Assembly: GCA_902489185.1 (NCBI GenBank)
Contig: CABTZC010000066.1
Coordinates: forward strand, 1 to 8,831
DNA length: 8,831 nt
Source: an uncultured Brevibacterium sp.
GTDB lineage: Bacteria; Actinomycetota; Actinomycetes; Actinomycetales; Brevibacteriaceae
Direction of reading: 5' to 3'
This document shows positions 1 to 6,294 of this stretch, piece after piece. Each line of letters opens with the position of its first letter. Within the stretch, counting starts at the first letter, position 1. The notes beneath the pieces were generated by a model. It had not been told where the DNA came from and made no database searches. It saw only the letters and a list, made by a program, of their open reading frames with translations. The translations under genes were made by a program, and so were the position numbers.

Positions 1-806
1 GGCAGTGGAACGGTGTAGCGAGCTTCAGGACCGGACAGGATCCAGGCAATAAAGCCGTCTTCGCCTTCGTAGATGGGGCTTGGAGCGCCTTCGCCACGCA
101 TCGCGCGGTCAACAGCTTCAACGGCCATCTTGCCGGCGAATGCTGGAGCGTGAGCCTTCCAAGATGAAATTTCACCCTTACGCGACTGGCGGGTTGCCGT
201 GGTGACGTGCAGAGCCTGACCGACAGCCTGGTAGATAACGTCGGTTGGGAGGTGGAGAAGAGCACCAATTCCGGCAGCAGCGGATGGGCCCAAGTGAGCA
301 ACGTGGTCGATCTTGTGTTCGTGCAGGCAAATGCCCTTCACCAGGTCGACCTGGATTTCGTATCCGGTGGCAATACCGTTAACCAGGTCTTTACCGCCGA
401 TTCCCTTGTGCTGTGCAACAGCCAGAATCGCAGGAATGTTGTCACCTGGGTGGGAGTATTCCTTGGCTAGGAATGTGTCGTGGAAGTCGAGTTCACGCAC
501 GGCAACACCGTTTGCCCAAGCTGCCCATTCAGGCGAGATGTGCGTGTCGTTGGAAACACCAAACACGGTGGAACCTGGCTCCAGCTTGTGAGCCAAGGAC
601 TGTTCACGTGCGTGCTTGGGTGCCGAACGGAACACGGATGCGGCGGCAACTGAAGCGTTGTCAATAACGCGGTTGATCACCATGTCAGTGACATCAGCGT
701 CAACTTCTACCGGGTCGGCAGCAACCTGGGCGATTTTGTAGGCCAGCTGCTCTTCACGTGGCAGGTTTTCTGAGGACTTGTACGTACGAACTTCGTGATT
801 GATCAT
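1..806 (-). CDS. prpD: 2-methylcitrate dehydratase PrpD (3' end cut by window edge)
   Basis: MmgE/PrpD-family enzyme. It dehydrates 2-methylcitrate to 2-methyl-cis-aconitate in the cytoplasmic methylcitrate cycle, which burns propionyl-CoA. The frame is open from an ATG at 806 through the left edge and gives 268 residues of a family usually near 500. The translation starts MINHEVRTYKSSENLPREEQ. It carries the family-typical stretches ELDFHDTFLAKEYSHPGDN (about residues 105-123), CLHEHKIDHVAHLGPSAAAG (about 160-179) and FAGKMAVEAVDRAMRGEGAP. The start is supported by an AAGGAGA ribosome site (813-819) seven bases upstream. The sequence is much like PrpD of corynebacteria and Micrococcales, from memory. 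prpB and prpC would be expected further left, outside the window. A related MmgE/PrpD isomerase or dehydratase is the only real alternative. Confidence 0.93.
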   Translation of the reverse strand, partial: MINHEVRTYKSSENLPREEQLAYKIAQVAADPVEVDADVTDMVINRVIDNASVAAASVFRSAPKHAREQSLAHKLEPGSTVFGVSNDTHISPEWAAWANGVAVRELDFHDTFLAKEYSHPGDNIPAILAVAQHKGIGGKDLVNGIATGYEIQVDLVKGICLHEHKIDHVAHLGPSAAAGIGALLHLPTDVIYQAVGQALHVTTATRQSRKGEISSWKAHAPAFAGKMAVEAVDRAMRGEGAPSPIYEGEDGFIAWILSGPEARYTVPL

Positions 807-932
807 GCGAGGTCTCCTTCGCGCGGGTTTGACCGCATTCGTATGTGGTGTCTACCACTCTATTACCTATGAGAAGTGTCACAGCACTCGGCCCCGGGTT
901 GCGACCCGCAGGTCGGTGAGGCACTTCACAAG

Positions 933-950
933 TATCTCGACATCAAGATA
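933..950. promoter_or_regulatory. Candidate operator upstream of prpD (TATCTnnnnnnnnAGATA palindrome)
   Basis: The 18-bp sequence TATCTCGACATCAAGATA is an inverted repeat with 7 of 9 pairs matching. It lies 127-144 bases upstream of the prpD ATG, in the spacer between two minus-strand genes. Size and symmetry fit a MarR-type dimer site. From memory it resembles operators of TamR-like regulators, which respond to citrate and aconitate. That would suit a gene making a methyl-aconitate, but the link is inference. No regulator gene is visible in the window and I could not place a confident -10/-35 pair for prpD. Confidence 0.4.
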
Positions 951-989
951 AACGACGTTGTCGGCGTTTCCCAAATGCAGGTTGCATTT
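950..989. promoter_or_regulatory. Two further inverted repeats downstream of the phosphatase gene
   Basis: Positions 950-969 form an imperfect palindrome (AAACG at 950-954 against CGTTT at 965-969, 8 of 10 pairs). Positions 973-989 form AAATGCA-GGT-TGCATTT, a perfect 7-bp inverted repeat with a three-base spacer. The second begins eight bases past the stop codon of the minus-strand phosphatase gene. These could be weak transcription terminators for that gene or additional protein-binding sites for the prpD promoter. Neither has the long GC stem plus U tract of a classical terminator. The rest of the 807-996 spacer holds a small CGGGT/ACCCG hairpin (895-908) and no gene. Confidence 0.35.
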
Positions 990-996
990 TGCCCTA

Positions 997-2289
997 CTAC
1001 TTGCAGTCCCTGTTTGAGCTGTTCGTCAGGGTAAAGCGGTCGAGCGTTCCGCGCTTACCTGCTGGTGATACTTCATATGCAGTCACGCGCAACGAGCAAC
1101 GCTGAGCCTTCACAGACACGTAACCAGGCACTTTGTTACCTGTGGCCACGGCAGCCCAGTCAGCATCTTCTTTGCTGCTGTAGAACTTCGAACCACTCGA
1201 CGAGGTAGCGGTCATGTAGATCGCTTCGCCCTTCTTCTTGACCTGCTTGCTGCCGCCTCGCGCGCCTGCGACTTTGGCACCGTCTCCGTTTGTCAGGTAG
1301 CTGCGGGTGTACACGTGGTCGTGACCGTTCATCACCAAGTCGACATCGGCCTCGGCGATATATTTTGGAAGTTTTTCGCGAATTCGCTTGACGTCAGCGT
1401 CGTCGCGGTGTGGTCCGGATGAATATGGCGCGTGATGGAAGGCGACGACCGTCCAGTTTGCATCACGCCCCTGATCAGCCGTGACGTCCTTGATGAACTG
1501 ACCGTGTTTCTTCCAGTTGGGATTGTTACTGTCCAGGACGATGAACAGCACGCCGGCATCCTTGTACCAGTAGTCGCCCGTACCCCTCTGGTTGGGCTGG
1601 CGGAAATGCTGAATGTGGCTGACGGGGTTGAGCATTTCGTGGTTGCCCTTGATCGTCATGTGCGGGAGTGTGCGCATAACGTCTGGAGCAAAGAACGCGT
1701 CGTACTGTTTACCGGCGCCGGTGTCGATCTGGTCGCCTAAGCTCAAGAGGAAGCGTGCGTTCGGGTGTGCCTTGGAGGCCGAGGTGACGGTCCGGTTCCA
1801 GCCTTCTGCATCGTTGGGTTCTCCGTTTCCGGACCCGATCTGGGGATCGCCTACCGCCAGGAATTCGCCGCTGTCGGTGGCGAAAGTCTTTGGAGTTGCG
1901 AATGTGTAGACGTCCGACCATCCGTTTTTGTCGGAGCCGACCTGGTATGCGTACCTAGTGTTCGCCTTGAGCCCGGTGACGTGCGCCTGGTGGAAAAGGC
2001 GAGCGCGGTCAACCGACACTCCTGATTTTTCTTCTTTGACCGTGCGGGCGTTTTCTGGGAGTTTGCCGTCCACCAGCTCCTTTACCGGAGCGATCTTGAC
2101 GCGCTGTGCACCGACACGTTTGGTGTACCACGTAAAAGCGCGGTCGGTGTTGCGGTCGCCCACCTGCAGACCGAGGTTGTAGATGTCAGCGTGCTGCCCC
2201 GCACTGGGGGTCGCCTGGGTAGGGCTCAGGCCACCGGCAGAAAGTAACGCGATCAGTCCGAGTGAGGTTGCCAGCGACGCAATTTTCAT
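997..2289 (-). CDS. Secreted purple-acid-phosphatase-like metallophosphoesterase
   Basis: Predicted exported phosphoesterase of 430 residues. A signal peptide (basic start MKIASLATSLGL, hydrophobic core, likely cut after PTQA at about residue 26) is followed by a fibronectin-like N-terminal PAP domain (about 35-132). The calcineurin-like catalytic domain then shows metal-binding motifs GDPQ (D148), LGDQID (D186), GNHE (215-218), FHHAPY (about 296) and GHDHVYTRS (about 332). The purple-acid-phosphatase tyrosine ligand (GDxxY) is replaced by Asp189. The enzyme is therefore PAP-like but probably not purple, and its substrate (phosphomonoesters, diesters or nucleotides) is unknown. I prefer the ATG at 2289 over the in-frame GTG at 2319. 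It has AGGAG seven bases upstream and gives a clean signal peptide, whereas the GTG has no ribosome site. It stands alone, with repeats suggestive of phosphate control upstream. Confidence 0.9.
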   Translation of the reverse strand: MKIASLATSLGLIALLSAGGLSPTQATPSAGQHADIYNLGLQVGDRNTDRAFTWYTKRVGAQRVKIAPVKELVDGKLPENARTVKEEKSGVSVDRARLFHQAHVTGLKANTRYAYQVGSDKNGWSDVYTFATPKTFATDSGEFLAVGDPQIGSGNGEPNDAEGWNRTVTSASKAHPNARFLLSLGDQIDTGAGKQYDAFFAPDVMRTLPHMTIKGNHEMLNPVSHIQHFRQPNQRGTGDYWYKDAGVLFIVLDSNNPNWKKHGQFIKDVTADQGRDANWTVVAFHHAPYSSGPHRDDADVKRIREKLPKYIAEADVDLVMNGHDHVYTRSYLTNGDGAKVAGARGGSKQVKKKGEAIYMTATSSSGSKFYSSKEDADWAAVATGNKVPGYVSVKAQRCSLRVTAYEVSPAGKRGTLDRFTLTNSSNRDCK

Positions 2290-2326
2290 CCTTAAACTCC
2301 TCTGGGTGGGTGGATACACAACGGCA

Positions 2327-2384
2327 AATATGGTGACTTTTCCGGGTTAACTGCGGTTAACGTTCTGGTACACCGCGGGTTACC
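2327..2384 (-). promoter_or_regulatory. Phosphatase promoter region with PHO-box-like direct repeats
   Basis: Four related units on the plus strand begin at 2345 (GGTTAAC), 2355 (GGTTAAC), 2367 (GGTACACC) and 2378 (GGTTACC), so their spacing is 10, 12 and 11 bases. Read on the minus strand, the two units nearest the gene are GTTAACC-GCA-GTTAACC. Each is one mismatch from the GTTCACC direct repeats known for PhoP boxes in Streptomyces. A CATATT hexamer (complement of 2327-2332) could be the -10 element, placing the repeats over the -35 position as expected for an activator. The assignment is inference from spacing and from the phosphatase downstream. The divergent gene at 2441 shares this region. 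Confidence 0.4.
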
Positions 2385-2440
2385 TATGTGTGGATCCCGG
2401 ACGTTTACGGCCTAAATAATCGTTACGCTGTGAGCGAAAT

Positions 2441-2998
2441 ATGTGCGAAGATCGGTGTATGACGCGCACTGCTTTGGACTATGACGAAAACTGGCTCGAA
2501 CCTGAAGAGCTCAACCGCCTCAGGCGCAAACTTCCCCTCACGTATGTACACGGCGTGCCTGTTCAAGTGAATGAAAGTGGAGAAGTTGAACGGATTGGCT
2601 TGCTCCTGCGCACCCTTCCAGACCAGACCCTGGGCCGTGAAATTGTCGGTGGTCGTGGCCGCTTCCACGAGTCTCTGCGCAGCGCGCTCGCCCGCCACTG
2701 CGAGCAAGACTTGGGGCCCCTCGCGCTCCCGGTTTTCCCCACCTCGCTTACCCCGTTTCACGTGGCCGAATACTTCCCCACCCAGGGTGTAAGTAACTAC
2801 TACGACCCTCGCCAGCACGCGGTTGCCCTGTGCTACATCCTGCAGGTGCGTGGGGAATGTACTCCCCGGCAAGACGCGTTGAGCTTCGACTGGTTCGCAC
2901 CTCGGGAACTTCTTCGTGACGACATCATCGCCGATATGTGCCACGGCCAGCACCACATCGTCAAGGCAGCCCTTGCGCACCTGGGGATCCTGCCCTAG
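2441..2998 (+). CDS. Nudix-fold protein, DUF4916-like, with degenerate Nudix box
   Basis: A 185-residue cytoplasmic protein with no signal peptide or membrane segment. Its layout resembles the actinobacterial DUF4916 Nudix relatives: an N-terminal WLEPEELNRLRRKLPLTYVHG segment, then a beta-strand region (VERIGLLLRTLP), then a Nudix-like segment from about residue 70. The Nudix box consensus is GX5EX7REUXEEXGU. Here the G, the first E, the R and the last G are kept, but RE reads RH and the metal-binding EE reads QD. Ordinary pyrophosphohydrolase activity is therefore doubtful. There is no good ribosome site. The ATG at 2441 may be used on a leaderless transcript, with TACGCT at 2424-2429 a possible -10. 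The ATG at 2459 is an alternative. Function unknown. Confidence 0.8.
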   Translation: MCEDRCMTRTALDYDENWLEPEELNRLRRKLPLTYVHGVPVQVNESGEVERIGLLLRTLPDQTLGREIVGGRGRFHESLRSALARHCEQDLGPLALPVFPTSLTPFHVAEYFPTQGVSNYYDPRQHAVALCYILQVRGECTPRQDALSFDWFAPRELLRDDIIADMCHGQHHIVKAALAHLGILP

Positions 2999-3001
2999 AA
3001 A

Positions 3002-3030
3002 GCCGGGACACACCTCGGCGGGTTCCTTTC
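3002..3030 (+). terminator. Possible weak terminator after the Nudix-like gene
   Basis: GCCGGG (3002-3007) can pair with CTCGGC (3014-3019), including one G-U pair, around an ACACAC loop. It starts six bases after the TAG at 2996-2998. The following tract (GGGTTCCTTTCC) is only moderately rich in T, so this may be a weak or Rho-assisted stop. A separate promoter and riboswitch begin just downstream, which fits a transcription break here. Confidence 0.45.
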
Positions 3031-3036
3031 CCAGGG

Positions 3037-3065
3037 TTTATTCATACTCCGTTTGTGTGTAATGT
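3037..3065 (+). promoter_or_regulatory. Predicted promoter of the riboswitch-ykoEDC operon
   Basis: TAATGT (3060-3065) is a good -10 match. TTTATT (3037-3042) is a poor -35 match placed exactly 17 bases upstream. Transcription would start around 3072, immediately before the first paired base of the TPP aptamer at 3074. That placement is what supports this otherwise modest promoter. Confidence 0.5.
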
Positions 3066-3072
3066 GTGATCC

Positions 3073-3158
3073 GCGACAGGGGAGCGCCAGAAGGGGCGCT
3101 GAGAGTGCTGATGCAGACCCTCGAACCTGATGCGGTTAGGACCGCCGAAGGGAGTCGA
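3073..3158 (+). promoter_or_regulatory. TPP riboswitch (THI element)
   Basis: This is a thiamine-pyrophosphate-sensing RNA in the leader of the transport operon. The conserved parts appear in order. P1 is CGAC (3074-3077) with GTCG (3154-3157). P2 is AGGG (3078-3081) with CCCT (3118-3121). P3 is AGCGCC (3083-3088) with GGCGCT (3095-3100), followed by the invariant CTGAGA (3099-3104). The other sensor arm carries ACCTGAT (3125-3131) and the GCGG/CCGC stem (3132-3135 with 3142-3145), followed by the conserved CGAAGGGA (3146-3153). By established THI-element behaviour, high TPP turns the downstream genes off. No intrinsic terminator with a U run lies between the aptamer and the start codon, so control is probably at translation. 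Confidence 0.95.
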
Positions 3159-3171
3159 GTTTCTCTTTACC

Positions 3172-3190
3172 CCTCCTGAATCCTGGGAGG
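3172..3190 (+). promoter_or_regulatory. Shine-Dalgarno-masking hairpin of the TPP riboswitch
   Basis: CCTCC (3172-3176) is the exact complement of GGAGG (3186-3190), which is the ribosome-binding site of ykoE four bases before its ATG. The loop is small. This is the likely expression platform. When TPP closes the aptamer, CCCCT (3170-3174) would be free to mask the ribosome site. Without TPP it could pair instead with an AGGGG run of the aptamer (3078-3082 or 3092-3096). The pairings are visible; the switching model is inference. Confidence 0.6.
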
Positions 3191-3194
3191 ATAC

Positions 3195-3803
3195 ATGTCA
3201 TCGACGACAGAAGTAGCAAAGACTCACGCGTACTCGTGGCGAGTTGTCGACATTGTTGTGTGTGCCGTGATTGCGGTTGCAGTTGGGCTTCTGTTCCGTT
3301 TGTGGGCTGCACTGTGGCCGGGCTTTGAACTTCTTTTCTCGACAACTTTCCCACCTGCCGTGGGTCTGTTGGGTGGTGTATGGGTGCTGGCTGGTCCGCT
3401 GGCTGCCCTGATCATTCGCAAGCCGGGCGCCGCGCTGTTCTGTGAGCTGTTGGCCGCGATTTTCGAGGCGGTCCTGGGCTCCCACTTTGGCCCGCCCGTC
3501 GTGCTTTCCGGGTTCCTCCAGGGTCTGGGTGCGGAGCTCGTTTTCGCCGCGTTCAGGTACCGCAAGTTCACGCTCCCCGTCTGCATCCTGGCGGCAGGGC
3601 TGGCTGCCGTGTTCATGGGTGTTCACGAGTCGATCATGTACTTTGCGGAATGGCCGTTCATCTTCCAGGTTGCGTACACCGGTTTCGCGGTGCTTTCGGC
3701 AGCCGTGTTGTCCGGCGTGATCCCATGGCTACTGACGCGCATGCTCGCTTCAGCTGGGGCGCTTAACGCGTTTGCGTCTGGTAACACTGGGCGCGAGGTG
3801 TGA
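3195..3803 (+). CDS. ykoE: YkoE, substrate-binding (S) component of a thiamine-related ECF importer
   Basis: An integral membrane protein of 202 residues that should bind hydroxymethylpyrimidine or thiamine. It docks on the ykoD/ykoC energising module. After a short polar N-terminus, hydrophobic segments appear at roughly residues 17-40, 52-75, 79-95, 100-119, 126-147 and 156-183. The stretch IIRKPGAALFCELLAAIFEA (about 73-92) and the following SHFGPP (96-101) are characteristic of the YkoE family. It is the first gene after the TPP riboswitch, which independently supports the thiamine assignment. Its stop overlaps the ykoD start by four bases (GTGA), implying translational coupling. The B. 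subtilis partner YkoF, a thiamine/HMP-binding cytoplasmic protein, is not present here. The exact substrate cannot be read from sequence. Confidence 0.92.
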   Translation: MSSTTEVAKTHAYSWRVVDIVVCAVIAVAVGLLFRLWAALWPGFELLFSTTFPPAVGLLGGVWVLAGPLAALIIRKPGAALFCELLAAIFEAVLGSHFGPPVVLSGFLQGLGAELVFAAFRYRKFTLPVCILAAGLAAVFMGVHESIMYFAEWPFIFQVAYTGFAVLSAAVLSGVIPWLLTRMLASAGALNAFASGNTGREV

Positions 3804-5185
3804 GTCACCTCAGCGCGACCGACTTTGGGTGGAAGCACGCCGGCCGTAAGCGACCTGCCCTCACCGGGGTTTCGTTGGAGATTGCGGCTGGCGAGCGCGT
3901 CCTGATTGCGGGCGCGTCCGGGGCTGGCAAGTCCACGTTCCTGCATGCTGTGGCTGGTGTTCTGCCCAGTGAGTCGGGGACTCAGTTTGGGCAGTTGCTT
4001 ATCGACGGCACGGCTCCGGACCCTACCCGAGGTCGTACCGGCTTGGTTCTGCAGGATCCCGATTCGCAGGCGGTGTTGTCGCGGATTGGTCCCGATATTG
4101 CGTTTGGGGCCGAGAATCTGCGTGTTCCAGTCGAGGAGATCGCCGACCGCGTGCAGTGGGCCCTGGACACAGTGGGGTTGCCGTTCCCGCAGGATTGGCC
4201 CACGGCGAAGTTGTCTGGTGGACAGAAGCAGCGGGTGGCTCTTGCTGGTGTTCTGGCGATGCGCCCGTCGATCATCTTGTTGGACGAGCCCACGGCAAAC
4301 ATTGACCCGCAGTCGGCTCCTGGGTTGCGTGACGCGGTTATTCGGGCTGCGGATGAGACTGGTGCGACGCTTTTAGTGGTGGAGCACCGGCTGGATCTGT
4401 GGGCAGACCATGTGGATCGCATGGTGGTCCTCTCCCCCACCGGGGTGATTGCTGACGGCCCGCCGCACCAGATCATGGAGACGCATCGGCAGGAGTTGGA
4501 GGACGCTGGTTTGTGGCTCAGCCACGTGCGGCCCAAGCGACGCGAAGTTCGCGAAGCCACTGGCCCGCGGTTGTTGGAAGTCGACGCCACGGTGGGGCGT
4601 CACACCGACGTCAACCATGTGGCGTTCTCCCTGGCGCAAGGTCAAGCGTTGGCGATGACGGGGGGCAACGGGGCCGGAAAATCCACGGCGGCACTGACAG
4701 CGGCGGGGCTTTTACGACCTCGGTCCGGGCAGGTCATAGCCAGCCCGGAACTGCAGACCTGGGCACCTGAGTTTCGCGTGCGTAGCGCGAGCCCGCATAA
4801 GTGGAAAGCCCGGGCGTTGGCGCGCAGGATCGGGAAGGTGTTTCAGACCCCTGAACATCAGTTCGTCACCCGCACCGTTCGTGATGAGCTGATGTTGGGC
4901 GGGGTAGACCCGGACTCGGTGTTGGAGAGGTTGCGTCTTGACCATGTGGCGTTGGCGCACCCAACTACGCTCAGCGGTGGTGAGAAGCGGCGGTTGAGTG
5001 TCGCGTGCATGCTGGCCGCACCCGTTCTCATTGTGGACGAGCCCACGTTTGGGCAGGATGCGCACAGTTGGCGCGAGCTGGCCCGCCTACTCAACGAAGC
5101 GGTCGATAACGGGGCCGCACTGCTGACGGTCACGCACGATCCAGATTTTATTCACGCAGTGGGGGCTCACGAGTATGGGATTTGA
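3800..5185 (+). CDS. ykoD: YkoD, double-ATPase (A) component of the ECF importer
   Basis: A 461-residue protein with two complete ABC ATPase domains in one chain, powering uptake through YkoE/YkoC at the inner face of the membrane. Domain 1 has Walker A GASGAGKST (38-46), Q-loop Gln85, signature LSGGQ (138-142), Walker B ending DEP (162-164) and switch His196. Domain 2 has Walker A GGNGAGKST (288-296), Q-loop Gln349, signature LSGGE (391-395), Walker B DEP (413-415) and switch His446. Both sites look catalytically intact. The GTG start overlaps the ykoE stop and has only a poorly spaced GAGG before it, so translation probably depends on ykoE. Its 3' end overlaps ykoC by 11 bases. Energy-coupling ATPases fused in this way are typical of ykoD loci. 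Confidence 0.95.
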   Translation: MSHLSATDFGWKHAGRKRPALTGVSLEIAAGERVLIAGASGAGKSTFLHAVAGVLPSESGTQFGQLLIDGTAPDPTRGRTGLVLQDPDSQAVLSRIGPDIAFGAENLRVPVEEIADRVQWALDTVGLPFPQDWPTAKLSGGQKQRVALAGVLAMRPSIILLDEPTANIDPQSAPGLRDAVIRAADETGATLLVVEHRLDLWADHVDRMVVLSPTGVIADGPPHQIMETHRQELEDAGLWLSHVRPKRREVREATGPRLLEVDATVGRHTDVNHVAFSLAQGQALAMTGGNGAGKSTAALTAAGLLRPRSGQVIASPELQTWAPEFRVRSASPHKWKARALARRIGKVFQTPEHQFVTRTVRDELMLGGVDPDSVLERLRLDHVALAHPTTLSGGEKRRLSVACMLAAPVLIVDEPTFGQDAHSWRELARLLNEAVDNGAALLTVTHDPDFIHAVGAHEYGI

Positions 5186-5954
5186 TATTCGGAATACTCC
5201 CCTAACGCGCACCAACCCGCTCACCAAGATCATCATCATGGGGCTCATTACGGTGGGGGTTGTTCCGTCGATTGACGTGGTCAGCGCGTCACTCATGATG
5301 GCTTTTGTCGCTCTGTTGTTTCCGCTGACCGGGTTTCCAGTCAAGCGATTGTTTACTCACCTGTGGTTCATACCCGTGGCTGCCTTTGGCACGGGGTGGG
5401 CGACTGTTCTGCTGGCGGAAGGAACGGGCCCGGTCCTGTTTAACTTTGGGCCGTATGAGGTGACGAGCAGGTCTGTTGAACTGGGGTTTGCGCTGTTTTT
5501 GCGGTCGCTGGCAATGGCGTTGCCGTGCGTTGTTCTAGCGTTTTCCATCGACTCCACTGAACTGGCTGATTCCCTGGTTCAGCTGTGGAAGATGCCTGAG
5601 CGATTCGTTTTGGGTGCGTTGGGGGCCGCGCGGTTGGCGGGGCTGTTGTCAGAACAGTTGGAGACGATCCGGTTTGCCCGCCGTGCCCGAGGTGTCTCCC
5701 ACGGAGGTTTCTTTGGTGGCCTTCGCGATTTCTTCCCCATCGCGTTCGCACTACTCACCGAGGCGATCCGGCGAGCAGTGCGGTTAGCAATGGCGATGGA
5801 GGGGCGTGCGTTTGGCACCACGGGGCGCACGTGGACCCGGCGGGTGAGCCTGGGTGCCTGTGACTGGGTGGCGATGGGCTGTGCCGCGGTGCTGGCGGCT
5901 ACGTGCATCACCGCGGCCGTGATCACCGGGCATTGGAACTTTATTTTGAGTTAG
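5175..5954 (+). CDS. ykoC: YkoC, transmembrane coupling (T) component of the ECF importer
   Basis: A CbiQ/EcfT-family membrane protein of 259 residues that transmits ATP-driven motion from YkoD to YkoE. N-terminal hydrophobic segments (about residues 18-50 and 63-81) and a further one at about 103-125 precede a cytoplasmic helical region. That region carries the two short coupling motifs of the family: ARG (171-173, in RFARRARG) and GRA (210-212, in MEGRAFG). A last membrane helix lies near 229-251. The ATG at 5175 sits inside the end of ykoD, with no clear ribosome site of its own. The TAG stop (5952-5954) overlaps the TAA of the convergent gene, and no terminator lies between them. It is the last gene of the TPP-controlled operon. 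Confidence 0.92.
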   Translation: MGFDIRNTPLTRTNPLTKIIIMGLITVGVVPSIDVVSASLMMAFVALLFPLTGFPVKRLFTHLWFIPVAAFGTGWATVLLAEGTGPVLFNFGPYEVTSRSVELGFALFLRSLAMALPCVVLAFSIDSTELADSLVQLWKMPERFVLGALGAARLAGLLSEQLETIRFARRARGVSHGGFFGGLRDFFPIAFALLTEAIRRAVRLAMAMEGRAFGTTGRTWTRRVSLGACDWVAMGCAAVLAATCITAAVITGHWNFILS

Positions 5955-6268
5955 ATCTTCAGTTCGCCCATGTCTTCGAAGCCGTTGCCTTCGACCTGTC
6001 GGGAAACGATCTGCGGGGTCGAAACCAGGTGTGGGCGCATAGCTTCGAGGCCCTTGGCGAAGTGGTCGCTGGTGACATGCGGTTCAGCGCCTTCGTCGGT
6101 GAACCCTTCAACCAGCACGTACTGGTTGTCGTTTTCGAGACTCTTGGACCATTCGAAGAACAGGTTTCCTTCTTCAGCACGAGTGGCCTCAGTGAACTCG
6201 CGGACGATTTCAGGCCACTGGTCGACGGACTCTGGTTTGACGTCATATTTCACAACGATGAAGTACAT
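5951..6268 (-). CDS. Antibiotic-biosynthesis-monooxygenase (ABM/YgiN-like) domain protein
   Basis: A small soluble protein of 105 residues with the dimeric alpha/beta-barrel ABM fold. It starts MYFIVVKYDVKPESVDQWPE and has the typical EEGNLFFEWSKS and DNQYVLVEGFTDEGAEPHVT segments followed by DHFAKGLEAM. Family members include quinol monooxygenases and several proteins without a known reaction, so no substrate is claimed. I chose the ATG at 6268 because the homologous fold begins there and GGGGAG lies just ahead, although the spacing is only one base. An ATG at 6289 would add MTPTLGS with no ribosome site. The gene converges on ykoC with overlapping stops and diverges from radA across about 35 bp. 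It is not obviously part of either neighbouring function. Confidence 0.85.
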   Translation of the reverse strand: MYFIVVKYDVKPESVDQWPEIVREFTEATRAEEGNLFFEWSKSLENDNQYVLVEGFTDEGAEPHVTSDHFAKGLEAMRPHLVSTPQIVSRQVEGNGFEDMGELKI

Positions 6269-6294
6269 GCTCCCCAGTGTAGGTGTCATGGGAA

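Noticed and set aside
207..667. Several short plus-strand frames over the left edge
   Set aside because: They lie antisense to the open prpD frame, which has clear family motifs and a good ribosome site.
845..908. Small hairpins (GTGGT/ACCAC at 845-858 and CGGGT/ACCCG at 895-908) as a terminator or riboswitch upstream of prpD
   Set aside because: The stems are only five pairs, with no U tract and no conserved riboswitch core. They are probably incidental GC-rich leader sequence.
2423..3013. 196-codon minus-strand frame opposite the Nudix-like gene
   Set aside because: The plus strand shows recognisable family segments. The minus frame has no motif and would run through the 2441 promoter region.
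4700..4810. Possible insertion in the second ATPase domain of YkoD
   Set aside because: The stretch after Walker A is a little long but is in frame. Q-loop, signature and Walker B follow at acceptable spacing, so this looks like normal loop variation.
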